Source: Pseudomonas sp. UYIF39 (GTDB lineage: Bacteria > Pseudomonadota > Gammaproteobacteria > Pseudomonadales > Pseudomonadaceae). Taken from it: a stretch of DNA of 64,000 nucleotides. Positions 47,558-57,818 of this stretch are shown here, piece after piece (position 1 is the stretch's first letter; the number at the start of each line of letters is the position of its first letter). The notes under the pieces are model-generated. The model ran no database searches and was not told where the DNA came from. It saw only the letters and a list, made by a program, of their open reading frames with translations. The stretch is from positions 40,680 through 104,679 of the forward strand of contig NZ_JALBYU010000023.1 in the NCBI RefSeq assembly GCF_029963765.1. Reading direction: 5' to 3'. The position numbers and the translations under genes are program-made.

Positions 47558-48331
47558 TTACTTGCCGTAGATATCGAAGGCGAAGTATTTGTCCTGGATT
47601 TGCTTGTACTTGCCGTTCTCGCGAATGGCGGTGATCGCGGTGTTGATCTTGTCTTTCAGCGCGTCACCCTTGCGAACTGCGATACCTACGCCGTCGCCGA
47701 AGTATTTGACGTCGGTGAAGGCCGGGCCAACGAAGGCGAACCCTTTGCCAGCGTCGGTTTTCAGGAAACCGTCATCCAGCAGCGTAGCGTCTGCCACGGT
47801 GCCGTCGAGGCGGCCAGCGGCCACATCGAGGTAAATTTCGTTCTGCGAACCGTAAGGCTTGATCTCGGCACCCAGCGGGGCCAGCACTTCGCGGGCGAAA
47901 CGCTCGTGGATCGAACCACGTTGCACGCCGATGTTCTTGCCCTTGAGCTCAGCCAGGCTGTCGCTGACCGGAGTACCGGCCTTCATGACCAGGCGAGCCG
48001 GGGTGTTGTAGTACTTGTTGGTGAAGTCCACGGACTTCTTGCGATCTTCAGTGATCGACATGGACGACAGGATCGCGTCGATCTTGCGCACTTTGAGTGC
48101 CGGGATCAGACCGTCGAACTCTTGCTCGACCCAAACGCACTTGACCTTCATCTCTTCGCACAGAGCGTTGCCGATGTCGTAGTCGAAACCAACGATGCTG
48201 CCGTCCGGCGCTTTGGAAGCGAACGGAGGGTAAGCCGCTTCGATACCAATTTTCAGAGGCTTTTCATCGGCGAAAGTCGGCAGGGACAGCACGGACAGTG
48301 CCAGGGCGCCAAGCAGCACGAGTTTCTTCAT
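47558..48331 (-). CDS. aotJ: Arginine/ornithine periplasmic binding protein AotJ
   Basis: Captures arginine and ornithine in the periplasm and delivers them to AotQMP. The 257-aa precursor from the ATG at 48331 (GGAG upstream) has a signal peptide (KKLVLLGALALSVLSLPTFA, cut before DEKPLKIG). It is followed by a SBP_bac_3 fold with IGIEAAYPPFASKAPDGSIV, GFDYDIGNALCEEMKVKCVW, and DAILSSMSITEDRKKSVDFT, whose Ser/Thr/Arg residues bind the alpha-amino and carboxyl groups. It is first in the operon; the longer frame to 48406 has no homology. Confidence 0.95.
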   Translation of the reverse strand: MKKLVLLGALALSVLSLPTFADEKPLKIGIEAAYPPFASKAPDGSIVGFDYDIGNALCEEMKVKCVWVEQEFDGLIPALKVRKIDAILSSMSITEDRKKSVDFTNKYYNTPARLVMKAGTPVSDSLAELKGKNIGVQRGSIHERFAREVLAPLGAEIKPYGSQNEIYLDVAAGRLDGTVADATLLDDGFLKTDAGKGFAFVGPAFTDVKYFGDGVGIAVRKGDALKDKINTAITAIRENGKYKQIQDKYFAFDIYGK

Positions 48332-48864
48332 CTTGGGACTCCATCGGTAAAGGGCTAAAACGGCAGAGTGAGCGACAGCCCAATATGCGAATGAGTGGAA
48401 CCGCAAAGCGGTGCTGCGCTGTAGGAATCGCGCGCTTTTTTCAACGCGAGCTACAACGAGCGAGTGATCGGCATTCTAACGACAGGCCCGAAGCCGATAT
48501 TTCTTCAATGCGACAACTAATTACAGAAGCACCGAGAAAGCCGCTTGGGCGCGTTGACAGCCTTGCAAATTCATGCAAGAGCAAAAGACAGTTAACCGAT
48601 CTATCCTGCAAATTGCGGGCCTATTATTGGCAAACCCTTCTAATCCGGCAAGCGCAGCGTTGTGTCTTATTTTTCAGCGGCCGTCATGAGGCTTTGATAC
48701 CGGGCTTTGCGTTTCCCTATGCCCCGTATCGGAGCGAGCGGTTACACATTCAGTTACTTGAGCGATGGCGGGTAACAGTAGGAAGGGGCTTACAGCAGAA
48801 GCCGATAATTATTGGTTGCGCTGTTGATCGTTCCCACAATCCGCATCGGATCAATCGGTACGAA
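48332..48864. other. aotJ promoter region
   Basis: A gap of more than 530 bp upstream of aotJ and downstream of acsA. It contains the candidate ArgR motif at 48500-48515 and the acsA terminator at its right end. No gene is visible in it. The length is greater than needed for one promoter and may include a leader or an unannotated small RNA, but nothing specific is seen. Confidence 0.5.
48500..48515 (-). promoter_or_regulatory. Candidate ArgR site upstream of aotJ
   Basis: TGTCGCATTGAAGAAA fits TGTCGC-N8-AA and lies about 170 bp upstream of aotJ on the transcribed strand. Its first ten bases are identical to those of the distal site upstream of aruC. Confidence 0.5.
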
Positions 48865-48898
48865 AAAGCCCCGCTCGGCGCAATGCCGGGCGGGGCTT
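48865..48898 (-). terminator. Terminator of acsA
   Basis: A stem AAGCCCCGC-TCGGC/GCCGGGCGGGGCTT with one mismatch-like step and a short loop, followed on the minus strand by a T-run, about 20 bp beyond the acsA stop. Confidence 0.85.
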
Positions 48899-48918
48899 CG
48901 ATGACTCAGGAACCGCTG

Positions 48919-50874
<1,956 letters not shown>

Positions 50875-51288
50875 CTTTGTTACCTCGGTGGAATAGTTGT
50901 TTTTGTATGACCCAGTTGTAGCCGGGCCGGGCCTATAGAACCATTCGACGATGGTAGTAACAAGCCCCTACAAAATGTGGCTATACCTCGTCAATGCGCT
51001 CAAGGGCGGTGATTTCAGGGGCTTTGGGCATTTATTAAATTGGCTTCATCAGCGAGCCAAAGGTCGCTTTTCGAGGATTGTTACAGGATCTGCCAATAGT
51101 GTTTATCAAAAGCACGCCTATATGAATGTAAACCCCACGCCTAAAATCAGCCTCGCCAACCAGGCAACGTGATTAACCAAGTTGCAGCCCCCACGAAGGC
51201 AGTTAATCCAAAACCTAGTACTTAAGTTCTACACGCAACCCCAAAAAGGTTGCGTGACCCCATTCGACCTCTAAAAGGTAAATCTGAA
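50875..51288. other. Divergent promoter region of acsA and the DUF2790 gene
   Basis: A 414-bp gap holding both promoters. A 9-bp hairpin, CACGCAACC/GGTTGCGTG with a 7-nt loop (51232-51256), lies 32 bp before the DUF2790 start and could be in its leader. No gene is seen. Confidence 0.5.
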
Positions 51289-51552
51289 ATGAAAGCTTTA
51301 TTAGTTCTGGCCCTCAGCAGCCTGTGCGCAACCGCCATGGCAGACGAGGTCCCGACTGATGTCGCGCAGCAGCAACCCGCCATCGAGGAATACACTTACT
51401 CCACTCACCTGGACATCGCCAAAGTTATCTCCATGAGCGAAATCCCGAACGTCTGCGAAGTTGTTCCGGCGAAAATGGAATACGACGACTCCAAAGGCCA
51501 ACGCCACATTCTGCGCTACAGCGTCATGGGTAACGGCTGCTCTAACGGCTAA
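51289..51552 (+). CDS. Small periplasmic DUF2790-family protein
   Basis: An 87-aa precursor from the ATG at 51289: signal peptide KALLVLALSSLCATAMA, then a short acidic/Gln linker and the family core YTYSTHLDIAKVISMSE, PNVCEVVPAKMEYDDSKGQR and LRYSVMGNGCSNG. Two cysteines (in NVCEVV and NGCSNG) probably form a disulfide in the periplasm. DUF2790 proteins are short Pseudomonas exported proteins, some of which respond to copper; function is not established. It is a single gene upstream of another small exported protein. Confidence 0.85.
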   Translation: MKALLVLALSSLCATAMADEVPTDVAQQQPAIEEYTYSTHLDIAKVISMSEIPNVCEVVPAKMEYDDSKGQRHILRYSVMGNGCSNG

Positions 51553-51741
51553 TCACCCGCTCTCATCCTCCCAAGGTTCGACCCACCCGCCCGCTATTGA
51601 AGGCAGATGAAGCGCCGAACCTTATATATCGATTTATACGATAAATTTCAGCGTCTATTTGCGCTTTTTAATCAAATTATCTGGCGTAGTATCAATTCCA
51701 CACCCAAGGCACAAAACGCCAACGAACCTGGAGCCTCTACC

Positions 51742-52017
51742 ATGAAAACCAAACTGATCCTCGCCCTGACCCTCTCCGTACTGGCCGCTAACACCTTCGC
51801 CGCTGACGGCTACGACCGCACCGGCTCGGCTGCTTACAGCACGCAAGCGGCTGTCGCTTCTGACGGTTACGACCACACCGGTTCGGCGTCTTTCGCCTCC
51901 GATGGCTCCGACCACACGGGCGCTGCCAAACTCGCTTCTGACGGTTTTGACCACACCGGCGCTGCCAAAGTCGCTGCCGATGGTGCAGACCACGTTGGTG
52001 CGGCTCGTCTCAGCTGA
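51742..52017 (+). CDS. Small exported protein built of 13-residue repeats
   Basis: A 91-aa precursor with the signal peptide KTKLILALTLSVLAANTFA. The mature part is almost entirely a tandem repeat: ADGYDRTGSA, ASDGYDHTGSASF, ASDGSDHTGAAKL, ASDGFDHTGAAKV, AADGADHVGAARL. Each unit has the pattern A-S-D-G-x-D-H-T-G-A/S-A. The repeated Asp and His could bind divalent metal, or the repeat may form a beta-solenoid-like surface, but this is inference. The ATG at 51742 follows GGAG. The frame is open to 51607 without a signal sequence. A terminator follows. I know no characterised homolog. Confidence 0.75.
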   Translation: MKTKLILALTLSVLAANTFAADGYDRTGSAAYSTQAAVASDGYDHTGSASFASDGSDHTGAAKLASDGFDHTGAAKVAADGADHVGAARLS

Positions 52018-52036
52018 TCGTTGAGCGTGACTTCAC

Positions 52037-52056
52037 AGCCCGACTTCGGTCGGGCT
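52037..52056 (+). terminator. Terminator of the repeat-protein gene
   Basis: Stem AGCCCGAC/GTCGGGCT closed by the stable TTCG tetraloop, 19 bp after the stop codon; the T-run is short (TTAGTTGTG). Confidence 0.7.
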
Positions 52057-52091
52057 TAGTTGTGTCTAGGGGCATCGAAAAGCGACTTAAA

Positions 52092-52107
52092 ACACAACAT
52101 GTAGTGA
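52092..52107. promoter_or_regulatory. NrdR-like box upstream of nrdB
   Basis: ACACAACATGTAGTGA matches the NrdR box consensus at 13 of 16 positions and shares the ACATGTAG core with the box upstream of nrdA. It is about 430 bp before nrdB. A TATAAT sequence at 52286-52291 could be the -10 element. The remaining gap shows no gene. Confidence 0.55.
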
Positions 52108-52469
52108 AAAACGCGATTTTTTGGCTATTTTTTGAACAAAAAAATTGCCCGCTAAAATTTATGAAAAAAAATCTGCACCCGCGACATCCAGCCAAAGCCC
52201 TGTAAACCCTCGCTCCGACCGAAAAACCCTCCTTCTCGACCGCTCCATGCGCGGATTCGCCCCACCACGGCCGCAAAAATTTCCCTATAATGCCGCCTTA
52301 ACGGGCCTGCAATATTCCCTTACAGGGATAACAGCCAGTCTGAAGCCCACGCCGAAGTCTTCACCGATTTCTGCGCCCGTCAGAGGCTCTCGGAACCCCG
52401 TACAAAATTATGTTTATTTGCCTGCGTGTACCGCTGCAAAAAACGCTATCCAACGCGGCCAGTACGGTC

Positions 52470-52500
52470 GTGTGAAAAACCAACCAATCAGTTTTCACAC
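52470..52500 (+). promoter_or_regulatory. Hairpin in the nrdB leader
   Basis: A 9-bp perfect stem, GTGTGAAAA/TTTTCACAC with a 13-nt loop, ends 19 bp before the nrdB Shine-Dalgarno (AGGAG at 52520-52524). It may affect stability or translation; there is no direct evidence. Confidence 0.4.
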
Positions 52501-52534
52501 GGGCATCTGGCCCTCACGCAGGAGACGACACGTC

Positions 52535-53785
52535 ATGCTGAGCTGGGACGAATTCGACAAAGAAGACAGCGGCGAAACCGTTGTAAAAGGCGCCAACGCT
52601 GGGCACGCAACTGAAGCCAACATGGACCGCCTCGACACCGCTGGTGGCGTCGCGGCTCAAGAAGCCCGCGCCGTAACCGCGTCCGACTCCGCCGCAATCG
52701 CCCGTGCAAAAGCTGCCCTGGACAACCTCGACATCGCCGAAGGCCTCGCCGAACTCGAAGGCGCCTCCGCCCGTGTGGCCGTCGACGAAAAGCGCATGAT
52801 CAACTGCCGCGCCGACCTCAACCAGCTCGTCCCGTTCAAGTACGACTGGGCCTGGCAGAAGTACCTGGACGGTTGCGCAAACCACTGGATGCCGCAAGAA
52901 GTCAACATGACCGCCGACATCGCCCTCTGGAAAGACCCGGAAGGCCTGACCGACGACGAGCGCCGCATCGTCATGCGCAACCTCGGCTTCTTCTCCACCG
53001 CCGACTCCCTGGTTGCCAACAACCTGGTCCTGGCCGTGTACCGCCTGATCACCAACCCGGAATGCCGCCAGTACATCCTGCGCCAGGCATTCGAAGAGGC
53101 GATCCACACCCACGCCTACCAGTACTGCATCGAATCGTTGGCCATGGATGAAGGCGAGATCTTCAACATGTACCACGAGATCCCATCGGTCGCGAAAAAA
53201 GCCACCTGGGGCCTCAAATACACCCGTTCGATCTCCGATCCAAAGTTCGAAACCGGCACCGTCGAAACCGACAAAGAATTGCTGCGCAACCTGATCGCCT
53301 ACTACTGTGTTCTGGAAGGCATCTTCTTCTACTGCGGCTTCACCCAGATCCTCTCCATGGGCCGCCGCAACAAAATGACCGGCGTCGCCGAGCAGTTCCA
53401 ATACATCCTGCGCGACGAATCCATGCACCTGAACTTCGGCATCGATGTGATCAATCAGATCAAAATCGAAAACCCGCACTTGTGGGACGCTGAAATGAAG
53501 GAAGAAGCTTCGCAGATGATCCTGCAGGGCACTCAGCTGGAAATCGAATACGCACGCGACACCATGCCTCGCGGCGTGTTGGGCATGAACGCGGCGATGA
53601 TGGAGGACTACCTCAAGTTCATCGCTAACCGTCGTCTGTCGCAGATTGGGTTGAAGGAAGAGTATCCAGGGACGACTAACCCGTTCCCTTGGATGAGCGA
53701 GATTATGGACTTGAAGAAAGAGAAGAACTTCTTTGAGACTCGGGTTATTGAGTATCAGACTGGTGGGGCGCTTAGCTGGGATTAA
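52535..53785 (+). CDS. nrdB: Ribonucleoside-diphosphate reductase, class Ia small subunit NrdB
   Basis: Houses the di-iron centre and tyrosyl radical that NrdA needs. The 416-aa protein from the ATG at 52535 (AGGAG 10 nt upstream) has iron ligands in FEEAIHTHAYQYCIESL and LRDESMHLNFGIDVI, and YCVLEGIFFYCGFTQILSMG. The C-terminus ends with the NrdA-binding tail YQTGGALSWD. The extra N-terminal ~80 residues (acidic, Ala-rich, two similar stretches of AIARAKAALDNLD-type) are longer than in E. coli but usual in Pseudomonas. The frame's upstream extension to 52145 runs through the promoter region. Its partner nrdA lies 48 kb away. Confidence 0.96.
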   Translation: MLSWDEFDKEDSGETVVKGANAGHATEANMDRLDTAGGVAAQEARAVTASDSAAIARAKAALDNLDIAEGLAELEGASARVAVDEKRMINCRADLNQLVPFKYDWAWQKYLDGCANHWMPQEVNMTADIALWKDPEGLTDDERRIVMRNLGFFSTADSLVANNLVLAVYRLITNPECRQYILRQAFEEAIHTHAYQYCIESLAMDEGEIFNMYHEIPSVAKKATWGLKYTRSISDPKFETGTVETDKELLRNLIAYYCVLEGIFFYCGFTQILSMGRRNKMTGVAEQFQYILRDESMHLNFGIDVINQIKIENPHLWDAEMKEEASQMILQGTQLEIEYARDTMPRGVLGMNAAMMEDYLKFIANRRLSQIGLKEEYPGTTNPFPWMSEIMDLKKEKNFFETRVIEYQTGGALSWD

Positions 53786-53868
53786 CTTCCGAGCCTTATT
53801 TTTCAGCCAGGTCTGGACTTTTTTCACTAAAGCTGGATAGACAGCACCAACTCAGTGCAGAAAATGTA

Positions 53869-53904
53869 AAAAGCCACCTAAGCCCTAGGGAAAAGGTGGC
53901 TTTT
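53869..53904 (+). terminator. Terminator of nrdB
   Basis: Stem AAAAGCCACCT/AGGTGGCTTTT with a 14-nt loop, ending in TTTTCTG, about 83 bp after the nrdB stop. Confidence 0.85.
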
Positions 53905-54417
53905 CTGCATAAAGGGTATAAACGCAACCGTTGAACGGGAATGCAAGTGTTGGATGGTCGCCCTCCGACGCATAACCCGCCTATTACAATGGGCACTTAA
54001 AATGTCACAACACCACTGACGGCAGTGGAGACATTATCGCTTGCCTCCGCCAGAAATCCTTGCAAAATTGGGTTCAAGCCTTGGGTGAGAGCTAACCGTC
54101 GCGGTCATCGATGTCGCGATAGCCCTGACGCCTAAGTACAATACGACCACCTCTGCCTGAAACCATAACTGCCACACTAAATTGCGTTGTCTGACTCAGT
54201 CACCCGATCTACGTGAGCAGCTTGAACTATTCAATACTATCCCGTAAGACTTTGATATTCGCAGAAAGTCCGCGCCCTGGGCTGCTGTTCGATATTACAC
54301 AATGCTGCACTGTTTAACGCACCTCGATAAAGGGATGCGCAACAAATAGCCATCACTCCATACAAGTACGTAGTTCAATCGTTAATGCTCGCGACGAACG
54401 GTCAAACCAACTAAATT
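53905..54417. other. Core/accessory boundary, no gene seen
   Basis: A stretch of about 510 bp with mixed composition and no credible open frame on either strand. GC content falls towards 54.3 kb. It marks the end of the core nrdB region and the start of the accessory block. Confidence 0.5.
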
Positions 54418-54438
54418 ATCTCTATAGCATATATTGTA
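54418..54438. promoter_or_regulatory. Operator-like repeat, copy 1 (degenerate palindrome)
   Basis: ATCTCTATAGCATATATTGTA shares its left 9-bp arm exactly with the perfect palindrome at 55018-55038. It begins 600 bp upstream of that copy and lies about 54 bp before the 153-aa gene, overlapping a possible -10 (TATATT). Confidence 0.6.
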
Positions 54439-54491
54439 GAATACGCGTTCAGTTTGGTTATCCGCAAGCTAGATTTCTGGAGCTATGAGTG

Positions 54492-54953
54492 ATGCTCGTT
54501 TACGACCCTATAGAGAAAAAAGTACGGACTTGGTCCCATGCCGAAATCGATGGTCCCTGCTTCGTTGCAACTATAACCTCGCTACAGACGGGAGAGGTCA
54601 GCCGAGCAGCGTTACTGAGGTGTGCCTACACACTGCATCACTACCTACTCACTGTTAAGGGCGTTGAAATTAAACACATCCATATGATGTGTCCTCCTTT
54701 AATCAGTGGGAAAAGCCACTGGATCATGGCAGAGCTCCTCAGCGTGACCAGCTACAACGGACTGGAGACGCCCGAAAGTAGTATCGTGTATCGCACGAAG
54801 GAATCAGTCTACAAAATTGGCGAACTCGATCTGCGGAAGAAAAAAAAATCAAGGATTCTGTACTCCACACAGCACCTTCAGGTACACACTCCAGAACCAC
54901 TTTTCTGTCTTGCAGAACAGGTGATTCCTGGATTTTTCGGGCAGATTGGTTAA
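54492..54953 (+). CDS. Unrecognised 153-aa protein of the XRE module
   Basis: A 153-aa soluble protein from the ATG at 54492 (a GTG directly before it is also in frame). Visible features are VYDPIEKKVRTWSHAEI, FVATITSLQTGEVSRAALLR, HIHMMCPPLISGKSHWIMAE and a basic run RKKKKSRILYS. There is no signal peptide or membrane segment and no known catalytic motif. The sequence is lower in GC than the core. The same operator-like repeat lies before it and before the XRE regulator gene 130 bp downstream, so the two are probably controlled together. It does not look like a known toxin, methylase or nuclease. Confidence 0.65.
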   Translation: MLVYDPIEKKVRTWSHAEIDGPCFVATITSLQTGEVSRAALLRCAYTLHHYLLTVKGVEIKHIHMMCPPLISGKSHWIMAELLSVTSYNGLETPESSIVYRTKESVYKIGELDLRKKKKSRILYSTQHLQVHTPEPLFCLAEQVIPGFFGQIG

Positions 54954-55017
54954 GTCCCCGATCGGAAAGTGCTGTGGCGTAAGTCCCCTCCGCGCTCTGC
55001 CATTCTCACACGCAAAT

Positions 55018-55038
55018 ATCTCTATAGCGTATAGAGAT
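55018..55038. promoter_or_regulatory. Operator-like perfect palindrome, copy 2
   Basis: ATCTCTATA-GCG-TATAGAGAT has 9-bp perfect arms around a 3-bp centre, 45 bp before the XRE gene start. The size and symmetry are those of operators bound by Cro/C-protein-type dimers. Confidence 0.7.
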
Positions 55039-55082
55039 TTTTGCTCAAGCAAGGCCTTATAGTTCCTTTTGCGGGTAAGCAA

Positions 55083-55388
55083 ATGGAACTCAGAGAATCA
55101 TTTGGCGAAACGGTCAGATCCATTCGGCGAATCAAAGGTCTTCCCCAAGGTGCAATTGGAACCAATCAGGGTTTTATCAGTGAGCTTGAGAGTGGATTAA
55201 AGTCACCCACGCTTCCAAAAATTGCCGAGATTGCTAAAAAACTAGAGCTTCATCCAATTACCCTACTTACTGCAGCATACGAAACTATGGGTCCAGAATC
55301 CGCAGCGGAACTACTGGCCAAAGTAGCGATTGAACTTGAAAGCTTAACCCAGTTAAAAACTGAAAACCTTAAAAGCCCCAAAAAGTAG
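55083..55388 (+). CDS. XRE (Cro/CI-type) transcriptional regulator
   Basis: A 101-aa helix-turn-helix protein from the ATG at 55083; the frame opens at a TTG 42 bp earlier. The HTH covers residues 5-65: SFGETVRSIRRIKGLPQGAI, NQGFISELESGLKSPTLPKI (recognition helix) and AEIAKKLELHPITLLTAAYE. A C-terminal helix with ELLAKVAIELESLTQLKTE may give dimerisation. It resembles autoregulatory controllers such as restriction-modification C proteins and phage-type repressors. The perfect palindrome upstream is its likely own operator, and the degenerate copy would let it control the 153-aa gene. No methylase or nuclease gene is adjacent. Confidence 0.85.
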   Translation: MELRESFGETVRSIRRIKGLPQGAIGTNQGFISELESGLKSPTLPKIAEIAKKLELHPITLLTAAYETMGPESAAELLAKVAIELESLTQLKTENLKSPKK

Positions 55389-55443
55389 CAACATGAAAAT
55401 ATGCCCTCCCTAAGAAACTTAAAAATATGCCATCCATTACATA

Positions 55444-55614
55444 TTAAATGCCCGCCAGCCTTCCAATAGGCTCTAGGTCCCCCCCTGACTGCAAAGCAAT
55501 ATCCAAAAATCTATGGGCCTTTTGGGATCTGTTAATCAGCAAAAGTTTGGCTTCAGTTTTGTACTGATCTCTCAAAAACCACTTGGTCGTTTTTACTTTA
55601 CGTTTTCCTTTCAT
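55444..55614 (-). CDS. Possible small basic protein
   Basis: A 56-aa open frame on the minus strand with ATG at 55614 and GAGG 8 nt upstream. The product begins MKGKRKVKTTKWFLRDQYKT and continues EAKLLLINRSQKAHRFLDIA, with 11 Lys/Arg in the first half, and ends GGDLEPIGRLAGI. It is convergent with the XRE gene. The ribosome site and protein-like composition support it; the short length and lack of a known family leave it uncertain. It could be a regulator fragment or a small toxin or antitoxin, but nothing shows that. Confidence 0.4.
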   Translation of the reverse strand: MKGKRKVKTTKWFLRDQYKTEAKLLLINRSQKAHRFLDIALQSGGDLEPIGRLAGI

Positions 55615-55995
55615 TACAGCCTCATGGGATTGAAGGAGTGCGGCATACAGAGAATATCAGACAGTTGGAAGGTAGATTAAATCATTACCCTGCGGCCAGG
55701 CCAAATCACTTCCGCGGGTAAGCACCGAGATGAGCCTTCTTGCGCTCGCCTATAACCTCAAGCGAATGATGAACATCTTCGGCATCGCAGGATTTGCTTG
55801 AGGCGATCAGGACGTGAATCAGCTGCGTGATCGGCGGTTTGGGCCGCTGGCGCGACCCCAACCGCATTTACGAACATTTATCTAACTGACAAGGGCAATT
55901 CGCGCTATCGACGTACTCAGTTCGTTTTCACATAGCCTGGATCCATAGCTGACCGTGGCGAAAGACAGAAATCGGCCGCAAGCGAACACTTCCTA
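55615..55995. other. Intergenic region, no gene seen
   Basis: About 380 bp between the small basic protein frame and the 3' end of the LysR gene. Short open frames are present but have no ribosome site or protein-like composition, and no repeats match others in the window. Confidence 0.4.
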
Positions 55996-56865
55996 TTAGC
56001 CTCCGAACACCCGGCCGACTAACGAAGCAAGCTGTAGCGTCGCCAGCGCAGTTTCGTCAGACCTCTGATACAGATTGATCGCAAATGGCGGGAGCTCCGG
56101 TAATCCACTCTCTACCGATAAAATCTGTAAGTCTTGCGGCACGGTGAACGCGAGCCACGCGGTCACCGCCAGATCCGCTTTAACCGTTGCGCGGGTCGCC
56201 TCGATACTCCCCGATTCGTAAACGGTGCGCCATGCTCGGCCCTGCTCTTCCAAGGCCGAAACGATTGCGGGGCGGAAGGAACAACTCTCTGCCACCAGCG
56301 ACACGGGCAATGGCTGCTTCTTGAATGAGCTTCCGCCCGAAGCCCCAACCCATACCAGGCGCTCGATGCTCAGACATTGCACCTTGAAGAAGCTCGCACG
56401 CGTATGAACTACGGGCTCTTCGACCAGCGCAAGATCAATTTCGCCCCGCTCCAGCGCTATCACCAGCTTGTCGGACGCTGCACATGTGAGCAAAACGTCA
56501 GCATGCGGCCAAGCGATTTGATAAGCCTTCAAAGCAGACGCTAACTCCTGCCCCATCAGGTCGTATGGAACCCCGAAGCGCACCGGGCCGCTAATCGTCT
56601 TCTTGGACATTTCGGCCCACAATTCATCGTTCAGCACCAGAAGCGCTCTGGCCTTTGCTAACAAGCGATCACCTGCGCCCGTTAGGCTCAGCTGGCGGTG
56701 CTCACGACGGAACAGAGGAGCATCGAATAGGGATTCGAGACGTTTGACGTGTTGACTGATTGCTCCTTGGGTCAAATGCAGAACACGGGCGGCAGCCGTC
56801 ATGTTGCCGCGGTCATGGACGACAACAAAGGTACGAAGAAGGCTTATGTCGAGATCACGAGGCAT
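55996..56865 (-). CDS. LysR-family transcriptional regulator
   Basis: A 289-aa regulator with an N-terminal winged HTH (DISLLRTFVVVHDRGNMTAA, ARVLHLTQGAISQHVKRLES, LFDAPLFRREHRQLSLTGAG; residues 4-65). A C-terminal periplasmic-binding-like effector domain includes ISGPVRFGVPYDLMGQELAS and GEIDLALVEEPVV. The start is the ATG at 56865. It is divergent from the LysE-type exporter gene with a 100-bp gap, the classic arrangement in which the regulator activates the exporter in response to its substrate. The effector is unknown. Confidence 0.92.
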   Translation of the reverse strand: MPRDLDISLLRTFVVVHDRGNMTAAARVLHLTQGAISQHVKRLESLFDAPLFRREHRQLSLTGAGDRLLAKARALLVLNDELWAEMSKKTISGPVRFGVPYDLMGQELASALKAYQIAWPHADVLLTCAASDKLVIALERGEIDLALVEEPVVHTRASFFKVQCLSIERLVWVGASGGSSFKKQPLPVSLVAESCSFRPAIVSALEEQGRAWRTVYESGSIEATRATVKADLAVTAWLAFTVPQDLQILSVESGLPELPPFAINLYQRSDETALATLQLASLVGRVFGG

Positions 56866-56965
56866 GATGGCATTACGTTAGCTAATGATACGATTTAACA
56901 TCCTTCGTTACCCTAATGGAAAAGTCGACATTAAGCTTGATCTTTTTCGGGTGGTTGAGCGACTT

Positions 56966-57562
56966 ATGAATATCGACAGTTTCTGGCCATTGGCCTTGTT
57001 TACGGTCGCCGCAACGATAACTCCCGGCGGCGCAACAACGCTGGCAACCGCGTCCGGAGCCCATTTCGGATTCCGCAACTCGATACCCTTGATTCTAGGA
57101 ATCGCAACAGGATTGGCATCAATGGCAGCGGGCGCCTCCTTTGGCTTGACGAACGTACTAATCTTCGACCCGTTATTCCCTTTGATGTTGAAAACTGCGG
57201 GCACGCTATATTTGCTCTGGCTCGCTTGGAAGGTCGCCGGCGCACCTGCGCCCGGCACCGACATGAAAGCGATGCACCCAACTGGCTATATCGCAGGGCT
57301 GTGGATGCTTTGGCATAATCCAAAAGGTTGGGCCATGACCGCCGCGGCTGCGGCCGCGTACGCCAACTTGGCCAGTAGTCCGGGCCAAATGGCATTAGTG
57401 ATGGGTTTGAGCTTCGGTATTGCTGCGCTGGCATCACTATCAATCTGGTGTTACGCCGGGCGCGAACTGGCTCGACGGATTAAAAAGCCGGCACACTGGC
57501 GAATCGTAAACAGCTCACTCGGAGCGCTTATCATGGCATCAACCATCCCTATGTGGCTCTAG
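56966..57562 (+). CDS. LysE/RhtB-family amino-acid exporter
   Basis: A 198-aa inner-membrane protein from the ATG at 56966; the frame extends to 56885 without homology. Six hydrophobic segments fit the LysE fold. The family N-terminal stretch is present as FWPLALFTVAATITPGGATT (P-G-Q/A motif), then GAHFGFRNSIPLILGIATGL and LKTAGTLYLLWLAWKVAGA, with a helix containing GLWMLWHNPKGWAMTAAAA. The gene is divergent from the LysR regulator, which probably controls it. The substrate (an amino acid or derivative) cannot be told. It ends 270 bp before the IS30 element. Confidence 0.88.
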   Translation: MNIDSFWPLALFTVAATITPGGATTLATASGAHFGFRNSIPLILGIATGLASMAAGASFGLTNVLIFDPLFPLMLKTAGTLYLLWLAWKVAGAPAPGTDMKAMHPTGYIAGLWMLWHNPKGWAMTAAAAAAYANLASSPGQMALVMGLSFGIAALASLSIWCYAGRELARRIKKPAHWRIVNSSLGALIMASTIPMWL

Positions 57563-57818
57563 ATGAATCAGTGTGTTCGCAGCCGATGATTATTCACCGC
57601 GCCGTCTGGACGACCGCAATCTGATGCGCCCAAATACGGCGTCAGCAATTCATACGGGCAAGCTCAATATTGTCAGCTGTTCGAACAGCTCAGAAAACTG
57701 GCGGTTTTTTGAACGCGTAAAACAGTCGCTCCTGCCCACTCGATAACTGTCCCATCATGCTGTTTGATCCCCCGCCGGCCAATGCAGAGATTTTTGCCGC
57801 AGGCAGGACAGGGGAGCC

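Noticed and set aside
51790..52014. CRISPR or VNTR array
   Set aside because: The DNA repeat is explained by the repeated protein sequence; the units are adjacent, without spacers.
52145..52534. 130-residue N-terminal extension of nrdB
   Set aside because: The ATG at 52535 has a good ribosome site, and the extension runs across a possible -10 element and the NrdR-like region.
55083..55388. Restriction-modification C protein
   Set aside because: The regulator is similar in size and operator style, but no methylase or nuclease gene is next to it, so the name is not justified.
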